This document shows, piece after piece, positions 39,520-46,979 of a stretch of DNA of 56,530 bases. Origin of the DNA: a virus; IMG/VR virus record IMGVR_UViG_3300018077_000001, positions 1-56,530 of that record; one strand, 5' to 3'. A model generated the notes under the pieces. The model did no database searches. It was not told where the DNA came from and was given only the letters and a program-made list of their open reading frames with translations. The translations under genes and the position numbers were made by a program. Position 1 is the first letter of the stretch, and the number at the start of each line of letters is the position of its first letter.

Positions 39520-40166
39520 CTCAACTGAGCGATCACAGTCGGACCATCCAACACGCGGCCCAACCCGATCTTGCGGGTCTTCTTTCCGCCGACCTTGAAC
39601 CCAACCTTGCCCACCTTCAATTTGTCCAACGCTTTCAGGAAGTCGAGCTGGTTGCGGAAGAACAACACGAGGTAATCGTAATACTCGTAGGGCAGCAGCT
39701 CCATCTCAGCGATCTCCGGCTGCCCGGCATCAGCCGCCTCGATCTGTGACACCACTTCGGCCCATTCTGAGCTGGTGAACAGACCGTCCAACAGCTTTTG
39801 CTCCGAGGCCGCCATCTCCCGCAGCACATCAGCGTCCCATTCGGCCAGCTCGCCTGTCCGATTGTTCATGAGGGCCATCCGCTTCTTTTCCTTGGGCGTC
39901 AGACCCGTCCGCCGAACTGCGATCAGCGTCTCCCCATCGGCATCTACGATCCTCACCTTCTTGATGCCGGCGATCTTGGCCCCTTCCCGCACCCCGTTGC
40001 CGGCGATGATCTGATCCTTCTCGTCAATCAGGATACTCCGACCGGTGCCCAACTCACGCAGACTGTCAACGATTAGATTGACGTTCCGGACGCGATGCTT
40101 GCGGGGATTCCTCGGGTCAGGTTTCAACTGCTCAATATCAATCGTCTCGTCTTTGGTGACAGCCAT
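39516..40166 (-). CDS. ParB/Srx-domain protein, DNA-modification type
   Basis: 216 residues. The ParB N-terminal domain (1-95) has DIEQLKPDPRNPRKHRVRNV and IIAGNGVREGAKIAGIKKV; the GNGVREGA stretch replaces the GERR motif of chromosomal ParB. A helical middle follows (LTPKEKKRMALMNNRTGEL), then a small C-terminal domain with LLPYEYYDYLVLFFRN. Such proteins often precede methylases, TAGT genes or terminases in phages; some are nucleases or CTP-binding clamps. First gene of the late operon. Context suggests DNA marking or handling before packaging. Confidence 0.78.
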   Translation of the reverse strand: MAVTKDETIDIEQLKPDPRNPRKHRVRNVNLIVDSLRELGTGRSILIDEKDQIIAGNGVREGAKIAGIKKVRIVDADGETLIAVRRTGLTPKEKKRMALMNNRTGELAEWDADVLREMAASEQKLLDGLFTSSEWAEVVSQIEAADAGQPEIAEMELLPYEYYDYLVLFFRNQLDFLKALDKLKVGKVGFKVGGKKTRKIGLGRVLDGPTVIAQLR

Positions 40167-40189
40167 CGAACCTCTCCCAGGGGAACCTG

Positions 40190-40195
40190 ATTATA
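40190..40195 (-). promoter_or_regulatory. possible -10 box of the late operon
   Basis: Perfect TATAAT on the minus strand (40195-40190), about 24 bp before the ATG at 40166. No good -35 at 17 bp (GGGTTT), while TTGACA lies only 7 bp upstream. An activator may be needed. Confidence 0.4.
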
Positions 40196-40213
40196 CAAGC
40201 AATGTCAAAGAGA

Positions 40214-40235
40214 AACCCCGCCGCGGGGCGGGGTT
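40214..40235 (-). terminator. terminator after the RarA-like gene
   Basis: A 9-bp stem AACCCCGCC/GGCGGGGTT with a 4-base loop, followed on the minus strand by TCTCTTTG. It isolates the 40263-40898 gene from the late operon. Confidence 0.82.
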
Positions 40236-40262
40236 CATTCGATCTAGTACGAACGTATCAGC

Positions 40263-40898
40263 TCAGAACGGAAGCTGGGGCTGTGACTGGTCCTCGTTTT
40301 CTTCGGGTTCGATCCCATTCCCGATCCTGCCCCACGTCGGTTTCTTCATGTGCGGCCACAGGCTGAACGCCGCTTGCCGATACCGCTGCCATTCTTCACC
40401 GATCAGCTCTCCCTCCAACTTCGTGCCCTCCTCGAAGAAATGCCTCCACGACCGCTTCTGCGCTCGACCCTTATTCGTGTGTTTGTCGAGGGCATAGTCG
40501 GGGATGGCCTGCTTCCAGTCGTTCTGCAACCGACGCTGGTTGATCGCACACTGGAACTCGTCGGCCAACCGCGTCTTTGGAGAACGGCACATGAGCAGGA
40601 TCGTGTTCGCCAGAGCCAACCGCGCTCCTCCGTCTTTGCCGTCCTTCCTGAATTCCATGTACACGTCCCTCTGTGTCGGGACGATGTGAAGCACGGACGG
40701 AGCGGCAATTCCAACGTCTTCGTTGGCAATCACGATCAGCCGTTTCCAAAGATATTTCTCGAACTTGGGCACCAGCTCCAGCGCCCAATACATCGCCTCC
40801 TCTTCTAATCCACGCCGGATCGTTTTCTGGAGAGCCGAGATCACTTCCTGAAGCTGATAACCACCCTGAGTTTGAAGCTGAAACTGTTTCGGTGTCAC
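40263..40898 (-). CDS. RarA/MgsA C-terminal-domain-like protein
   Basis: 211 residues (GTG start behind GGAGATGGGGTCGC). VISALQKTIRRGLEEEAMYW then VPKFEKYLWKRLIVIANEDV and GIAAP (about 19-68) match the clamp-binding C-terminal part of RarA/MgsA ATPases. The later AIN, RLAL and PKTRLADEF segments also fit. The AAA+ ATPase part is absent. RarA acts at stalled forks, so the domain alone may bind or mimic a fork factor. It has its own promoter and terminator, hinting at a distinct time or level of expression. Confidence 0.62.
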   Translation of the reverse strand: MTPKQFQLQTQGGYQLQEVISALQKTIRRGLEEEAMYWALELVPKFEKYLWKRLIVIANEDVGIAAPSVLHIVPTQRDVYMEFRKDGKDGGARLALANTILLMCRSPKTRLADEFQCAINQRRLQNDWKQAIPDYALDKHTNKGRAQKRSWRHFFEEGTKLEGELIGEEWQRYRQAAFSLWPHMKKPTWGRIGNGIEPEENEDQSQPQLPF

Positions 40899-40926
40899 GC
40901 GACCCCATCTCCTTTCATCCTGCCTA

Positions 40927-40955
40927 AGTATAGCAGACCCGGGCTGGTTTGTCCA
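40927..40955 (-). promoter_or_regulatory. promoter of the RarA-like gene
   Basis: Minus strand: TGGACA (40955-40950), 17-bp spacer, TATACT (40932-40927). Upstream ATTAGTCA is one mismatch from the family element. The leader AGGATGAAAGGAGAT is conserved. Confidence 0.8.
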
Positions 40956-41037
40956 TGACTAATGACCGGGAGGTGGAAAGGGGGTTGTAGGGGGTTTGTG
41001 AGGTGCCCGGACGGGCCATTGGTAGGGCCTAGAAACA

Positions 41038-41070
41038 CCGGAATTGGGGTTTGGGTAGAAAGGATAGGGG
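41038..41070. repeat. intergenic conserved element, copy A
   Basis: Plus strand CCGGAATTGGGGTTTGGG then AGAAAGGATAGGGG, 83 bp upstream of the -35 box at 40955. Best match to copy B. It ends just before the stop of the gene at 41072. Confidence 0.68.
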
Positions 41071-41071
41071 C

Positions 41072-41398
41072 CTACTGGAGAAGCCGCCTGACTTGATCAA
41101 CACCTTCTATGAACATCCGCACCAGCGGTTCGATCGCGAAGTGATAAAGCAGGTAGCCCCAAAACACGATCATCAACGTCCCAACCCGGCTGTGTCGAAC
41201 CCAATACTGCATCTGGCCCGACAACGTGTGATCGCGAGCGACGATCAGATAGAACTCGGCCACGACCACCACGACCATGACAATCACCCAAGCGACCTGC
41301 GAATGCGGGTCGGTTTTCAGATCTCCTCCTCCGGAGCCAAACACGCTCGCCAAAAGGATTCCCATCATCACCGTCAGAACAACCAGCTCTGCGATCAC
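41072..41398 (-). CDS. membrane protein in the envelope cluster
   Basis: 108 residues with membrane segments near 3-22, 35-54 and 71-88. No family. Its start overlaps the serine protease stop by four bases, so they are translated together. It could anchor or modulate the protease at the host membrane (inference). Confidence 0.65.
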   Translation of the reverse strand: MIAELVVLTVMMGILLASVFGSGGGDLKTDPHSQVAWVIVMVVVVVAEFYLIVARDHTLSGQMQYWVRHSRVGTLMIVFWGYLLYHFAIEPLVRMFIEGVDQVRRLLQ

Positions 41399-42360
41399 AG
41401 CATGATCTCCAGCAGTTCGAGCACCTCGTCGATCGGGTTGTGAATCGTGACCTGATCCGACCCAGCAAACAGCAGGCCAACGGCCTTCGTTTCCTGAGCG
41501 TCCACCAGCAGCGACCCTGAGTCGCCGCCCTTCGACATATTCGAGGTCACGATCTGGCGCTCGAAGGTTGCCACTTTCCCCGCGCCGTAGGACACCTGCA
41601 CCACCGCGTCGAGCAGCTGCACTTCACCGAACGTCAAACCGGTGGTCCGACCGGACTTACGCACCGACATCCCAAGCGTCGCCCGCTTCGTGCTCCTGGG
41701 GCTACCGATCTCGAAGATGTAATCGGCCACGTCGAGCTGAGTCAACGGCTCTGCTACTGCCGCGTCCACCACATTGATTCCACCTTCGGGGCATTCAACC
41801 TTCAGACGGCACGCATCGCCCAACACCGAGGCCAGCGCATTCCCGATGGCGGCGATAATGTTCAGCAATCCCGAACTCCCTGACGCTCCGTTGAACATAA
41901 TCGGCACGAACCTTCGAAGCTCCGCGATCTGGTCATCTTCCCTCCCACCATCGACCGGCCCTGGCTGCAGAATCCGATCATCGGGCCTGCCGGCATTACT
42001 GTTCGCCAGCACGTGATTGTTCGACAAGATCAGCATGTCCTGACTCAGCGTGTCCCGCACGATCACTCCGAGCGTCCCGGCCGTGATCGCATAGTGCCCA
42101 ATGCTAACCCCGCCCGGCGCAGGCCGCCACTTCGCCGTCCGGCCTTGCAACGCCCGGATGATCCCAACCGGAACCACATCGGTCGGAAAGCCATCAAGCT
42201 GCCGCGGTATCAGATCGAGCGTACGGATCTGGACTAGCGGCAGTTTTTCCGTCACCAAAACCACTGTCGCAAGCCTCTCCGTCTTTCGTCCGTTCGTAAC
42301 CTTGAAACCCTGCCCGTACCCAACCACGTTCGGCAACCTCAACAGATCAAACGACTCCAT
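41395..42360 (-). CDS. trypsin-like serine protease
   Basis: 321 residues from the ATG at 42360 (ATG at 42363 or 42372 also possible). Catalytic triad by motif: H116 in LSNNHVLA, D199 in VVDAAVAEP, S281 in SKGGDSGSLLV. The core strands look like the Nal1/trypsin-like peptidases of environmental bacteria. No signal peptide is seen. Proteases of this clan are rare in phage genomes; it may cut a host surface or superinfecting phage protein, or a phage partner from the same cluster. Confidence 0.8.
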   Translation of the reverse strand: MESFDLLRLPNVVGYGQGFKVTNGRKTERLATVVLVTEKLPLVQIRTLDLIPRQLDGFPTDVVPVGIIRALQGRTAKWRPAPGGVSIGHYAITAGTLGVIVRDTLSQDMLILSNNHVLANSNAGRPDDRILQPGPVDGGREDDQIAELRRFVPIMFNGASGSSGLLNIIAAIGNALASVLGDACRLKVECPEGGINVVDAAVAEPLTQLDVADYIFEIGSPRSTKRATLGMSVRKSGRTTGLTFGEVQLLDAVVQVSYGAGKVATFERQIVTSNMSKGGDSGSLLVDAQETKAVGLLFAGSDQVTIHNPIDEVLELLEIML

Positions 42361-42634
42361 CATTGACCTCATTCCCTCGCCTTCCTTTCTCTTCCTTCAT
42401 TCCGATGGTCGGCTTCCAAAGATTAGCATTGCCCCATCCGTGTGCTAGAGCACGTCGAACCCTAGGCTGCAAATCCATCTTCAACACTGGAAACTGCAGT
42501 GTACCTTGACATCCGTTCTCGTCTAATGGGGCAAACAGATAATAGCGTGGGCTGCCAGTTTCAAACACCATGAAGCGGCACCAACGGTCCTGAATAACAG
42601 CAACGAACTGCTTGACCATCAGTGCCTTGTTCAT
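42347..42634 (-). CDS. 95-residue hypothetical protein
   Basis: A single domain of strands and a helix (MVKQFVAVIQDRWCRFMVFE, then GTLQFPVLKMDLQPRVRRAL). It overlaps the protease start by 14 bases. No family. Confidence 0.6.
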   Translation of the reverse strand: MNKALMVKQFVAVIQDRWCRFMVFETGSPRYYLFAPLDENGCQGTLQFPVLKMDLQPRVRRALAHGWGNANLWKPTIGMKEEKGRRGNEVNDGVV

Positions 42635-42825
42635 TCTGTCTCCTCCCCCAAAACAAATTGGGTTCGGGCTAGTCGTTGTCGTACATTATGCGGGAGCGCC
42701 CGATCTGGCTCCCACACCCATAGGCTTACTCGCCCGTCTGACCAACGAACATGCGTCGGGTATTTGTTGAACCGCCGAAGTCTGGCTACATGCTCAACAT
42801 AGGCATCGACTTCTTGCTGACTCAC
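42631..42825 (-). CDS. 64-residue basic protein (GTG start)
   Basis: Starts GTG at 42825 inside the dockerin gene end (GTGA type overlap) and reads MSQQEVDAYVEHVARLRRFN. Trp- and Arg-rich. Unknown. Confidence 0.6.
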   Translation of the reverse strand: MSQQEVDAYVEHVARLRRFNKYPTHVRWSDGRVSLWVWEPDRALPHNVRQRLARTQFVLGEETE

Positions 42826-43058
42826 TCTCCCTCCCCGGCCAAGAACGCGTTGACCACAGCCTGCACATCGAGCACGTTCACCAGACCATCTTGATTCACG
42901 TCCTCGATCTGGAACGGTGCCGCCGCGCCGACGAGCGGGGGCGGCAACACCCCAATTACGATCCCCAACGTCACGGCCTGCATCACAAACAGACAGAGCA
43001 CCAACACCAACATCCACGACACCATCGCCTTCTGTGACCCCATCCCTGTAGCTTTCAT
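42822..43058 (-). CDS. membrane-anchored single dockerin-repeat protein
   Basis: 78 residues. A hydrophobic segment at about 13-36 (MVSWMLVLVLCLFVMQAVTL) is a membrane anchor or uncleaved signal. Residues 53-75 form one ideal dockerin loop DVNQDGLVNVLD with helix VQAVVNAFLAG. A complete dockerin has two loops, so this may pair with another copy. It would display a calcium-binding motif at the cell surface. Compare the virion dockerin-like protein at 19890, which shares VVNAFL. Confidence 0.72.
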   Translation of the reverse strand: MKATGMGSQKAMVSWMLVLVLCLFVMQAVTLGIVIGVLPPPLVGAAAPFQIEDVNQDGLVNVLDVQAVVNAFLAGEGE

Positions 43059-43414
43059 CCTACCCTCCCTTTTCTTTGGTGCGTTCGATCAACGAACGCA
43101 TGATTCCAAGAATTTGGCACGAACCACTCGCGACAACCGCAGGCGCATCGTTTCGGCAGTCGCGACACGTGTAGCACTCCAGATAACCCCTCGACGGCCG
43201 GGATGGAGGCTGAGACGATCACCCTCGTGTTCCCGTTGAACACGGCCCAAAAACGGCGGGCGAATTCGGCACTAACCCCCACCGTCTCTTGCTCCACGCC
43301 GGAAACGTATCCCTCCGAAAACCCCATCATCCGGCTCAACTCGGCCGCGGTCAAATTCAGCGATTTCCGCCTTCCTTTGACGTACTCGGGAGTGGGATAA
43401 AGGAGTTCAGCCAT
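43055..43414 (-). CDS. XRE-type HTH regulator with a Cys-rich C-terminus
   Basis: 119 residues. VKGRRKSLNLTAAELSRMMG and FSEGYVSGVEQETVGVSAEF (about 12-50) form the Cro/CI-like HTH. The C-terminal CACGCREWFVPNSWNHAFVD (about 89-108) has a C-x-C-x-C knot with a His, perhaps zinc-binding. Upstream lies the dyad ACCCTGTAGGGT (43451), a candidate binding site, so it may control its own unit with the dockerin and protease genes downstream. Confidence 0.78.
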   Translation of the reverse strand: MAELLYPTPEYVKGRRKSLNLTAAELSRMMGFSEGYVSGVEQETVGVSAEFARRFWAVFNGNTRVIVSASIPAVEGLSGVLHVSRLPKRCACGCREWFVPNSWNHAFVDRTHQRKGRVG

Positions 43415-43450
43415 TGGCTTTCCTGGGGTTCATTTTAGAGCCTTTTCGAT

Positions 43451-43462
43451 ACCCTGTAGGGT
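43451..43462. promoter_or_regulatory. candidate operator for the HTH regulator
   Basis: A perfect dyad ACCCT-GT-AGGGT in the 52-base gap before the regulator gene. A TAAAAT-like box lies about 20 bp downstream on the minus strand, but no clear -35. Confidence 0.45.
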
Positions 43463-43466
43463 TGAG

Positions 43467-43670
43467 TTAGGATGCCGAATCCGCTCCTTCGGAATTGCTG
43501 TCCGGTTCAACTGGCCGAATCGCCGCGAACGTGTCCACCACATAGTTCGAAAAGTGCATCAGCCGGAAGTCTCGTTTCCCTCGCACCCGGCCAACATACA
43601 AGACCCATTCTCTGATCTTGTACAACTTCCACATCGAGCCGGCCGTGAACTGCCGGGCATACTCTTTCAT
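43467..43670 (-). CDS. 67-residue hypothetical protein
   Basis: Starts MKEYARQFTAGSMWKLYKIR, with basic strands and an acidic Ser-rich tail. It overlaps the deacetylase stop by four bases. No family. Confidence 0.6.
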   Translation of the reverse strand: MKEYARQFTAGSMWKLYKIREWVLYVGRVRGKRDFRLMHFSNYVVDTFAAIRPVEPDSNSEGADSAS

Positions 43671-44431
43671 ATCGGCTGCACTCCAATCCTCGGCCGCCGC
43701 TTCCGCTCCTCTTCGAGCCTGATCTGCTGCGCTCTCAGGCTGTGCCAGAGATCCGTCACCATCAATGACGACGACCGGCGCAGGTACAACAGGTGGTTGA
43801 TCAACTCATGGTCCGCCAGCCGTGCATGCGTCAACACGATCTGGTCGGACTGAATCGGCCGGCCCCAACGCCACTCGGTCAGATCGTTTGACCAACCGAT
43901 CGGCCGCAGCCCGTTGTCTTTCGCCATCTCCATAAACGCGTCGGTGAACAGACCCCACGGTGCTCGGGCGTACATGCCGAGCCACGGAACCTCGGCCTCC
44001 GGCGCGGGTTTGCCTTCCCAGCCCCATATCCGCACAAACGTCTCGATCCACTCGTCGTAGTCAGCCTGCCACTGCGCCCGCTTCCACTTCACCACTGTCT
44101 CGATCACTTCGTGCCGCATCGAGTGATAGGCAATCTCATGATTCCCGAACCACATCAGGTAGCGCAGCTCCTCGGCCCGATCCCACTCACTGAAATTGCG
44201 AAGCATCGGCTGCCCGATCAGGAACCACGTCGCGTACACCCACGACTGACGCAGGTTTTCCAGCATGATCCGCATGACCATCGGCTCCCAGCCGTCGTCA
44301 ATCGTCAGCGTCACGATCTCGCCGCCCGGGATCTCCGTCAGCACCCCATCAGGAAACGTCATGCCCCGCTGCTGGACGATCGGGCTGGCGGCAACCGCGC
44401 CGCTCAGCTTCAAGAAGTCACGCCGATTCAT
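43667..44431 (-). CDS. Tat-exported polysaccharide deacetylase (NodB-like)
   Basis: 254 residues from the ATG at 44431 (GGAGA site). Twin-arginine signal RRDFLK at residues 3-8 followed by a hydrophobic stretch (LSGAVAASP). NodB motif 1 TLTIDDGW (about 42-48, metal D46) and motif 2 HSMRH (H103, H107). The family removes acetyl groups from chitin, peptidoglycan or other polysaccharides. A phage copy exported by the host Tat system would alter the host cell wall or surface glycan, for example against lysozyme or other phages (inference). The C-terminal part (DLTEWRWGRPI) keeps the barrel pattern. Confidence 0.85.
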   Translation of the reverse strand: MNRRDFLKLSGAVAASPIVQQRGMTFPDGVLTEIPGGEIVTLTIDDGWEPMVMRIMLENLRQSWVYATWFLIGQPMLRNFSEWDRAEELRYLMWFGNHEIAYHSMRHEVIETVVKWKRAQWQADYDEWIETFVRIWGWEGKPAPEAEVPWLGMYARAPWGLFTDAFMEMAKDNGLRPIGWSNDLTEWRWGRPIQSDQIVLTHARLADHELINHLLYLRRSSSLMVTDLWHSLRAQQIRLEEERKRRPRIGVQPI

Positions 44432-44777
44432 CTTCAATCTCCGCCGGCTTTCCGATCAGCACCCGCTTCACTGCATCTCGATAGTCGCGCGGGCCATCAA
44501 ACTTGCTGTAATCCAACGCTAACGCTGCTTCCATCCGTTCCCTCAGCTGCCGATTCTGAATCCGCATCATCCTCACGCGGGCCAGATACTCCCGCCCCGG
44601 CTCCGTCGTATCCAGCGCCTTGTCCGCGCACTGCTCAAACCAAGTGGCCGTGTCCAGCAACTTTTCCTCGAGCGCATCCGCGCGATCACCCAGCGTAAGA
44701 AAAACGCCGCTCAACCCCGGACACGCTGCCGACAACGCCCTGATTGCGTCACCCAACCTCACTCGTAGCTCAGCCAT
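44418..44777 (-). CDS. helical hypothetical protein
   Basis: 119 residues, nearly all helical. It starts MAELRVRLGDAIRALSAACP and includes ARVRMMRIQNRQLRERMEAA. Overlaps the deacetylase start. Unknown role in the envelope cluster. Confidence 0.62.
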   Translation of the reverse strand: MAELRVRLGDAIRALSAACPGLSGVFLTLGDRADALEEKLLDTATWFEQCADKALDTTEPGREYLARVRMMRIQNRQLRERMEAALALDYSKFDGPRDYRDAVKRVLIGKPAEIEDESA

Positions 44778-44813
44778 CGGTTTCCTCCTCCGTCTGAATT
44801 ACCCACAGTCCAC

Positions 44814-45281
44814 TTAACTTTGCCGCGTCCAGACCCCGCAGCCGAAACTCTCGAAGACCCGATCTCCACCTATGATCTCGACTAGGTTGTGAAACGAGCC
44901 GTAGTCATAGAGCCGCGTGCTGCCGCCGCCGTAGCCGGTCGAGAGGCGTGTGCCGACCTTCCAACCACACTCAAAGTCCAAACTCCCATCTGCCTGTGTA
45001 ATGACAACCCCGCCCGTATTGACGTAGAGGCCACGCGCGATCTGCACACCGACGAGCCAAACACCATCGGTGAACTGAACCCCCAGCCCATCCTCGTCCG
45101 CAGCAAGAATCTGCTGGTCAACGATCGGCGTCGCCGGAACGACCCGCGTGACTTCATAGGGAACCTCCACGATCACGTCGTGAGGAACCTCGACCTCCCG
45201 AGTTACTTCCACTTCCACTGCTTGCGGTTCCGCACAACTTACCAACAACAGTCCAATCAACAGCACCAATCCGTGTTTCAT
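44814..45281 (-). CDS. surface lipoprotein with VEVTREVEV repeat
   Basis: 155 residues. Signal peptide with lipobox LVSC, so the mature N-terminus is lipidated C16. Residues 22-48 alternate Val with Glu/Arg/Pro (VEVEVTREVEVPHDVIVEVP), a pattern common in Chloroflexota surface lipoproteins. The C-terminal domain (about 65-155) is beta-rich with two Cys. Phage lipoproteins often block superinfection; that is a hypothesis here. First of the envelope cluster. Confidence 0.78.
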   Translation of the reverse strand: MKHGLVLLIGLLLVSCAEPQAVEVEVTREVEVPHDVIVEVPYEVTRVVPATPIVDQQILAADEDGLGVQFTDGVWLVGVQIARGLYVNTGGVVITQADGSLDFECGWKVGTRLSTGYGGGSTRLYDYGSFHNLVEIIGGDRVFESFGCGVWTRQS

Positions 45282-45305
45282 TTTGCCTCCTTGTAGGCAA
45301 CTGTC

Positions 45306-45569
45306 TCATAGCAGACTCGCTTGTCTTGGCTCTTTCTTCCACTTCTCAAATCCAGTGTTCGCTCTGTCTTTGACAGCATCGTCAAGATGGTGACTTGGCA
45401 GTATGCTCAAATTCTGCTCGGCCCACTCAAACGCCTCCTGCCACGTCGCCCACCGGAGCTGATAGTCGTCCTGATCGAAGAACGTCTCGCGGCCACGCTG
45501 CAGGAAGTACGGCCGGCCGGTCTTGTGGCCGGGTTCGCAGACCAGCACCAGCGGATCAGTAAGGCTCAC
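45306..45569 (-). CDS. 87-residue hypothetical protein
   Basis: Starts MSLTDPLVLVCEPGHKTGRP, with Trp-rich helices (YQLRWATWQEAFEWAEQ). It overlaps the preceding gene by four bases. No family recognised. Confidence 0.6.
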   Translation of the reverse strand: MSLTDPLVLVCEPGHKTGRPYFLQRGRETFFDQDDYQLRWATWQEAFEWAEQNLSILPSHHLDDAVKDRANTGFEKWKKEPRQASLL

Positions 45570-45886
45570 GTCGTCTCCTCTTTCACGCCCCCAAGTGCTT
45601 CGTAGGCGACTAGCGTACTCTCCCGCTCACGCTCACTCATGCCTGCCCAACCGGTCCGGGCCTCCTCTTCGGTTTCCACAATTCCAGCTATCTTCTGCAG
45701 GAAGACGATTGCCCGCACCCCAAGCGCCACATGCCGTCTCACGAAGACACTCTCATTCTCAAGCTCAGCAACCTTCTCGATTATCCGCTGAAACTCGGCT
45801 GACTCCCTGAACGACAGATTGTCTCGGTGCCACAGCATCCGCTCCAGCCGGGCGAGTGCTTCGCTCAACGTCTCATCCTTGGTCAT
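45566..45886 (-). CDS. 106-residue helical hypothetical protein
   Basis: Long charged helices (LARLERMLWHRDNLSFRESA). It overlaps both neighbours. Unknown. Confidence 0.6.
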   Translation of the reverse strand: MTKDETLSEALARLERMLWHRDNLSFRESAEFQRIIEKVAELENESVFVRRHVALGVRAIVFLQKIAGIVETEEEARTGWAGMSERERESTLVAYEALGGVKEETT

Positions 45887-46292
45887 ACCTCGGCCTCACT
45901 TTCAACGGCGCGCCAGCGATGAAATTCGCCAGCTCAATCCCGCCGTAGATCAACGACACCCGTTCCATGAACCACTTCCGATACCCCTTGCTATGCCCGA
46001 ACCGCATGTGCGACCACTCGCACATCAAGCTGCAATTCAGCTCGCTCCAGAAGTACCGCTTCTCGCCATCGGTCAGGTGCTTGATGTCCTCTCGCGTGAA
46101 GATCACCTCGTTCAAGTGCAGACCTGCGCTGCACTTCTGATGTTCATGCTCGACATACGCCACGGCCTCGCACCTCCGAATGGAGCTGCCCCACCGACGC
46201 TTGTCGGCCAGCAACGCTTCTTTCACTGCACGACGTTCGGGGATCACTCCATCCTCAACTGCAGTGGGATGCCGGACTTCCGTCGCTCCCAC
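45873..46292 (-). CDS. HNH-like zinc-binding protein (putative)
   Basis: 139 residues. GLHLNEVIFTREDIKHLTDG (about 57-76) resembles an HNH first strand, and NCSLMCEWSHMRFGHSKGYR (about 86-105) the second Cys pair and His. The order could be an HNH nuclease with altered spacing. It is also plausible as a structural zinc protein. Confidence 0.5.
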   Translation of the reverse strand: MGATEVRHPTAVEDGVIPERRAVKEALLADKRRWGSSIRRCEAVAYVEHEHQKCSAGLHLNEVIFTREDIKHLTDGEKRYFWSELNCSLMCEWSHMRFGHSKGYRKWFMERVSLIYGGIELANFIAGAPLKVRPRYDQG

Positions 46293-46633
46293 TCATAGAA
46301 CGGCACCGCCCGCCACTTGATCGACCGCCCTGCGTTCTTCGTCATGCCGTATTCGGTTGACGCCTCCACCAACCCGAGATTGACAAGCTCATGGCGTCGA
46401 GTCCGCACTCCCGATTCCGACATCTTCACCCCGTTCGACTGCATCACCCCGATCAGGGCCTCGTCCGTCATCGCGCCCCACCGCGACAGGAACACATACA
46501 CCCGAGCTTGACTCTCCCGAATACCATACACCGACTGTGCGGCGGACCACGACGTTTCGGGGTCTCCCCGCCGCGCGACCACGTGCGCCCCGCCTTCCTC
46601 TCTCAGTGCGTCAACCAACGGGCCGCGGGTCAC
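46244..46633 (-). CDS. winged-helix phage protein
   Basis: 129 residues. RRGDPETSWSAAQSVYGIRE, VYVFLSRWGAMTDEALIGVM and SESGVRTRRHELVNLGLVEA give the winged HTH of a common phage family, sometimes annotated replication- or regulation-related. Possibly a DNA-binding regulator of the early unit. Confidence 0.72.
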   Translation of the reverse strand: MTRGPLVDALREEGGAHVVARRGDPETSWSAAQSVYGIRESQARVYVFLSRWGAMTDEALIGVMQSNGVKMSESGVRTRRHELVNLGLVEASTEYGMTKNAGRSIKWRAVPFYEWERRKSGIPLQLRME

Positions 46634-46979
46634 GAATTTCCTCCTTCTTAAGTCTCACCCATTCCAAGACCTGCTCCCGCGAACCCCACGCTCCCTGCGG
46701 CACCTGCAAATACACCCACATCACGATCCTCGGCAACAGGATCATGTTCGCGCTGTCGGCGGCGTTCACTGCTTTCGACAGGTTGTTCTCCAACACAGCA
46801 GTCAGGAAGCTGCCCGGAACATAGCCAAGCTCCAGATACATCTTCATCCCATCGCGCAGACTCTCGGGCAGCCCGCTGTAATCGACCTCCTTCACGCCGC
46901 CAAAGTTTGTCGTCAGCACCTTGAACTGCTCTAACGGCCACAGACTCGGCACGGTCAGCACTTCATCAAGTATTGTCAC
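46611..46979 (-). CDS. 122-residue hypothetical protein
   Basis: Starts MTILDEVLTVPSLWPLEQFK. Helical with ESLRDGMKMYLELGYVPGSF. This looks like a phage protein of the kind predicted near recombination genes, but I cannot name it. Confidence 0.6.
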   Translation of the reverse strand: MTILDEVLTVPSLWPLEQFKVLTTNFGGVKEVDYSGLPESLRDGMKMYLELGYVPGSFLTAVLENNLSKAVNAADSANMILLPRIVMWVYLQVPQGAWGSREQVLEWVRLKKEEIRDPRPVG

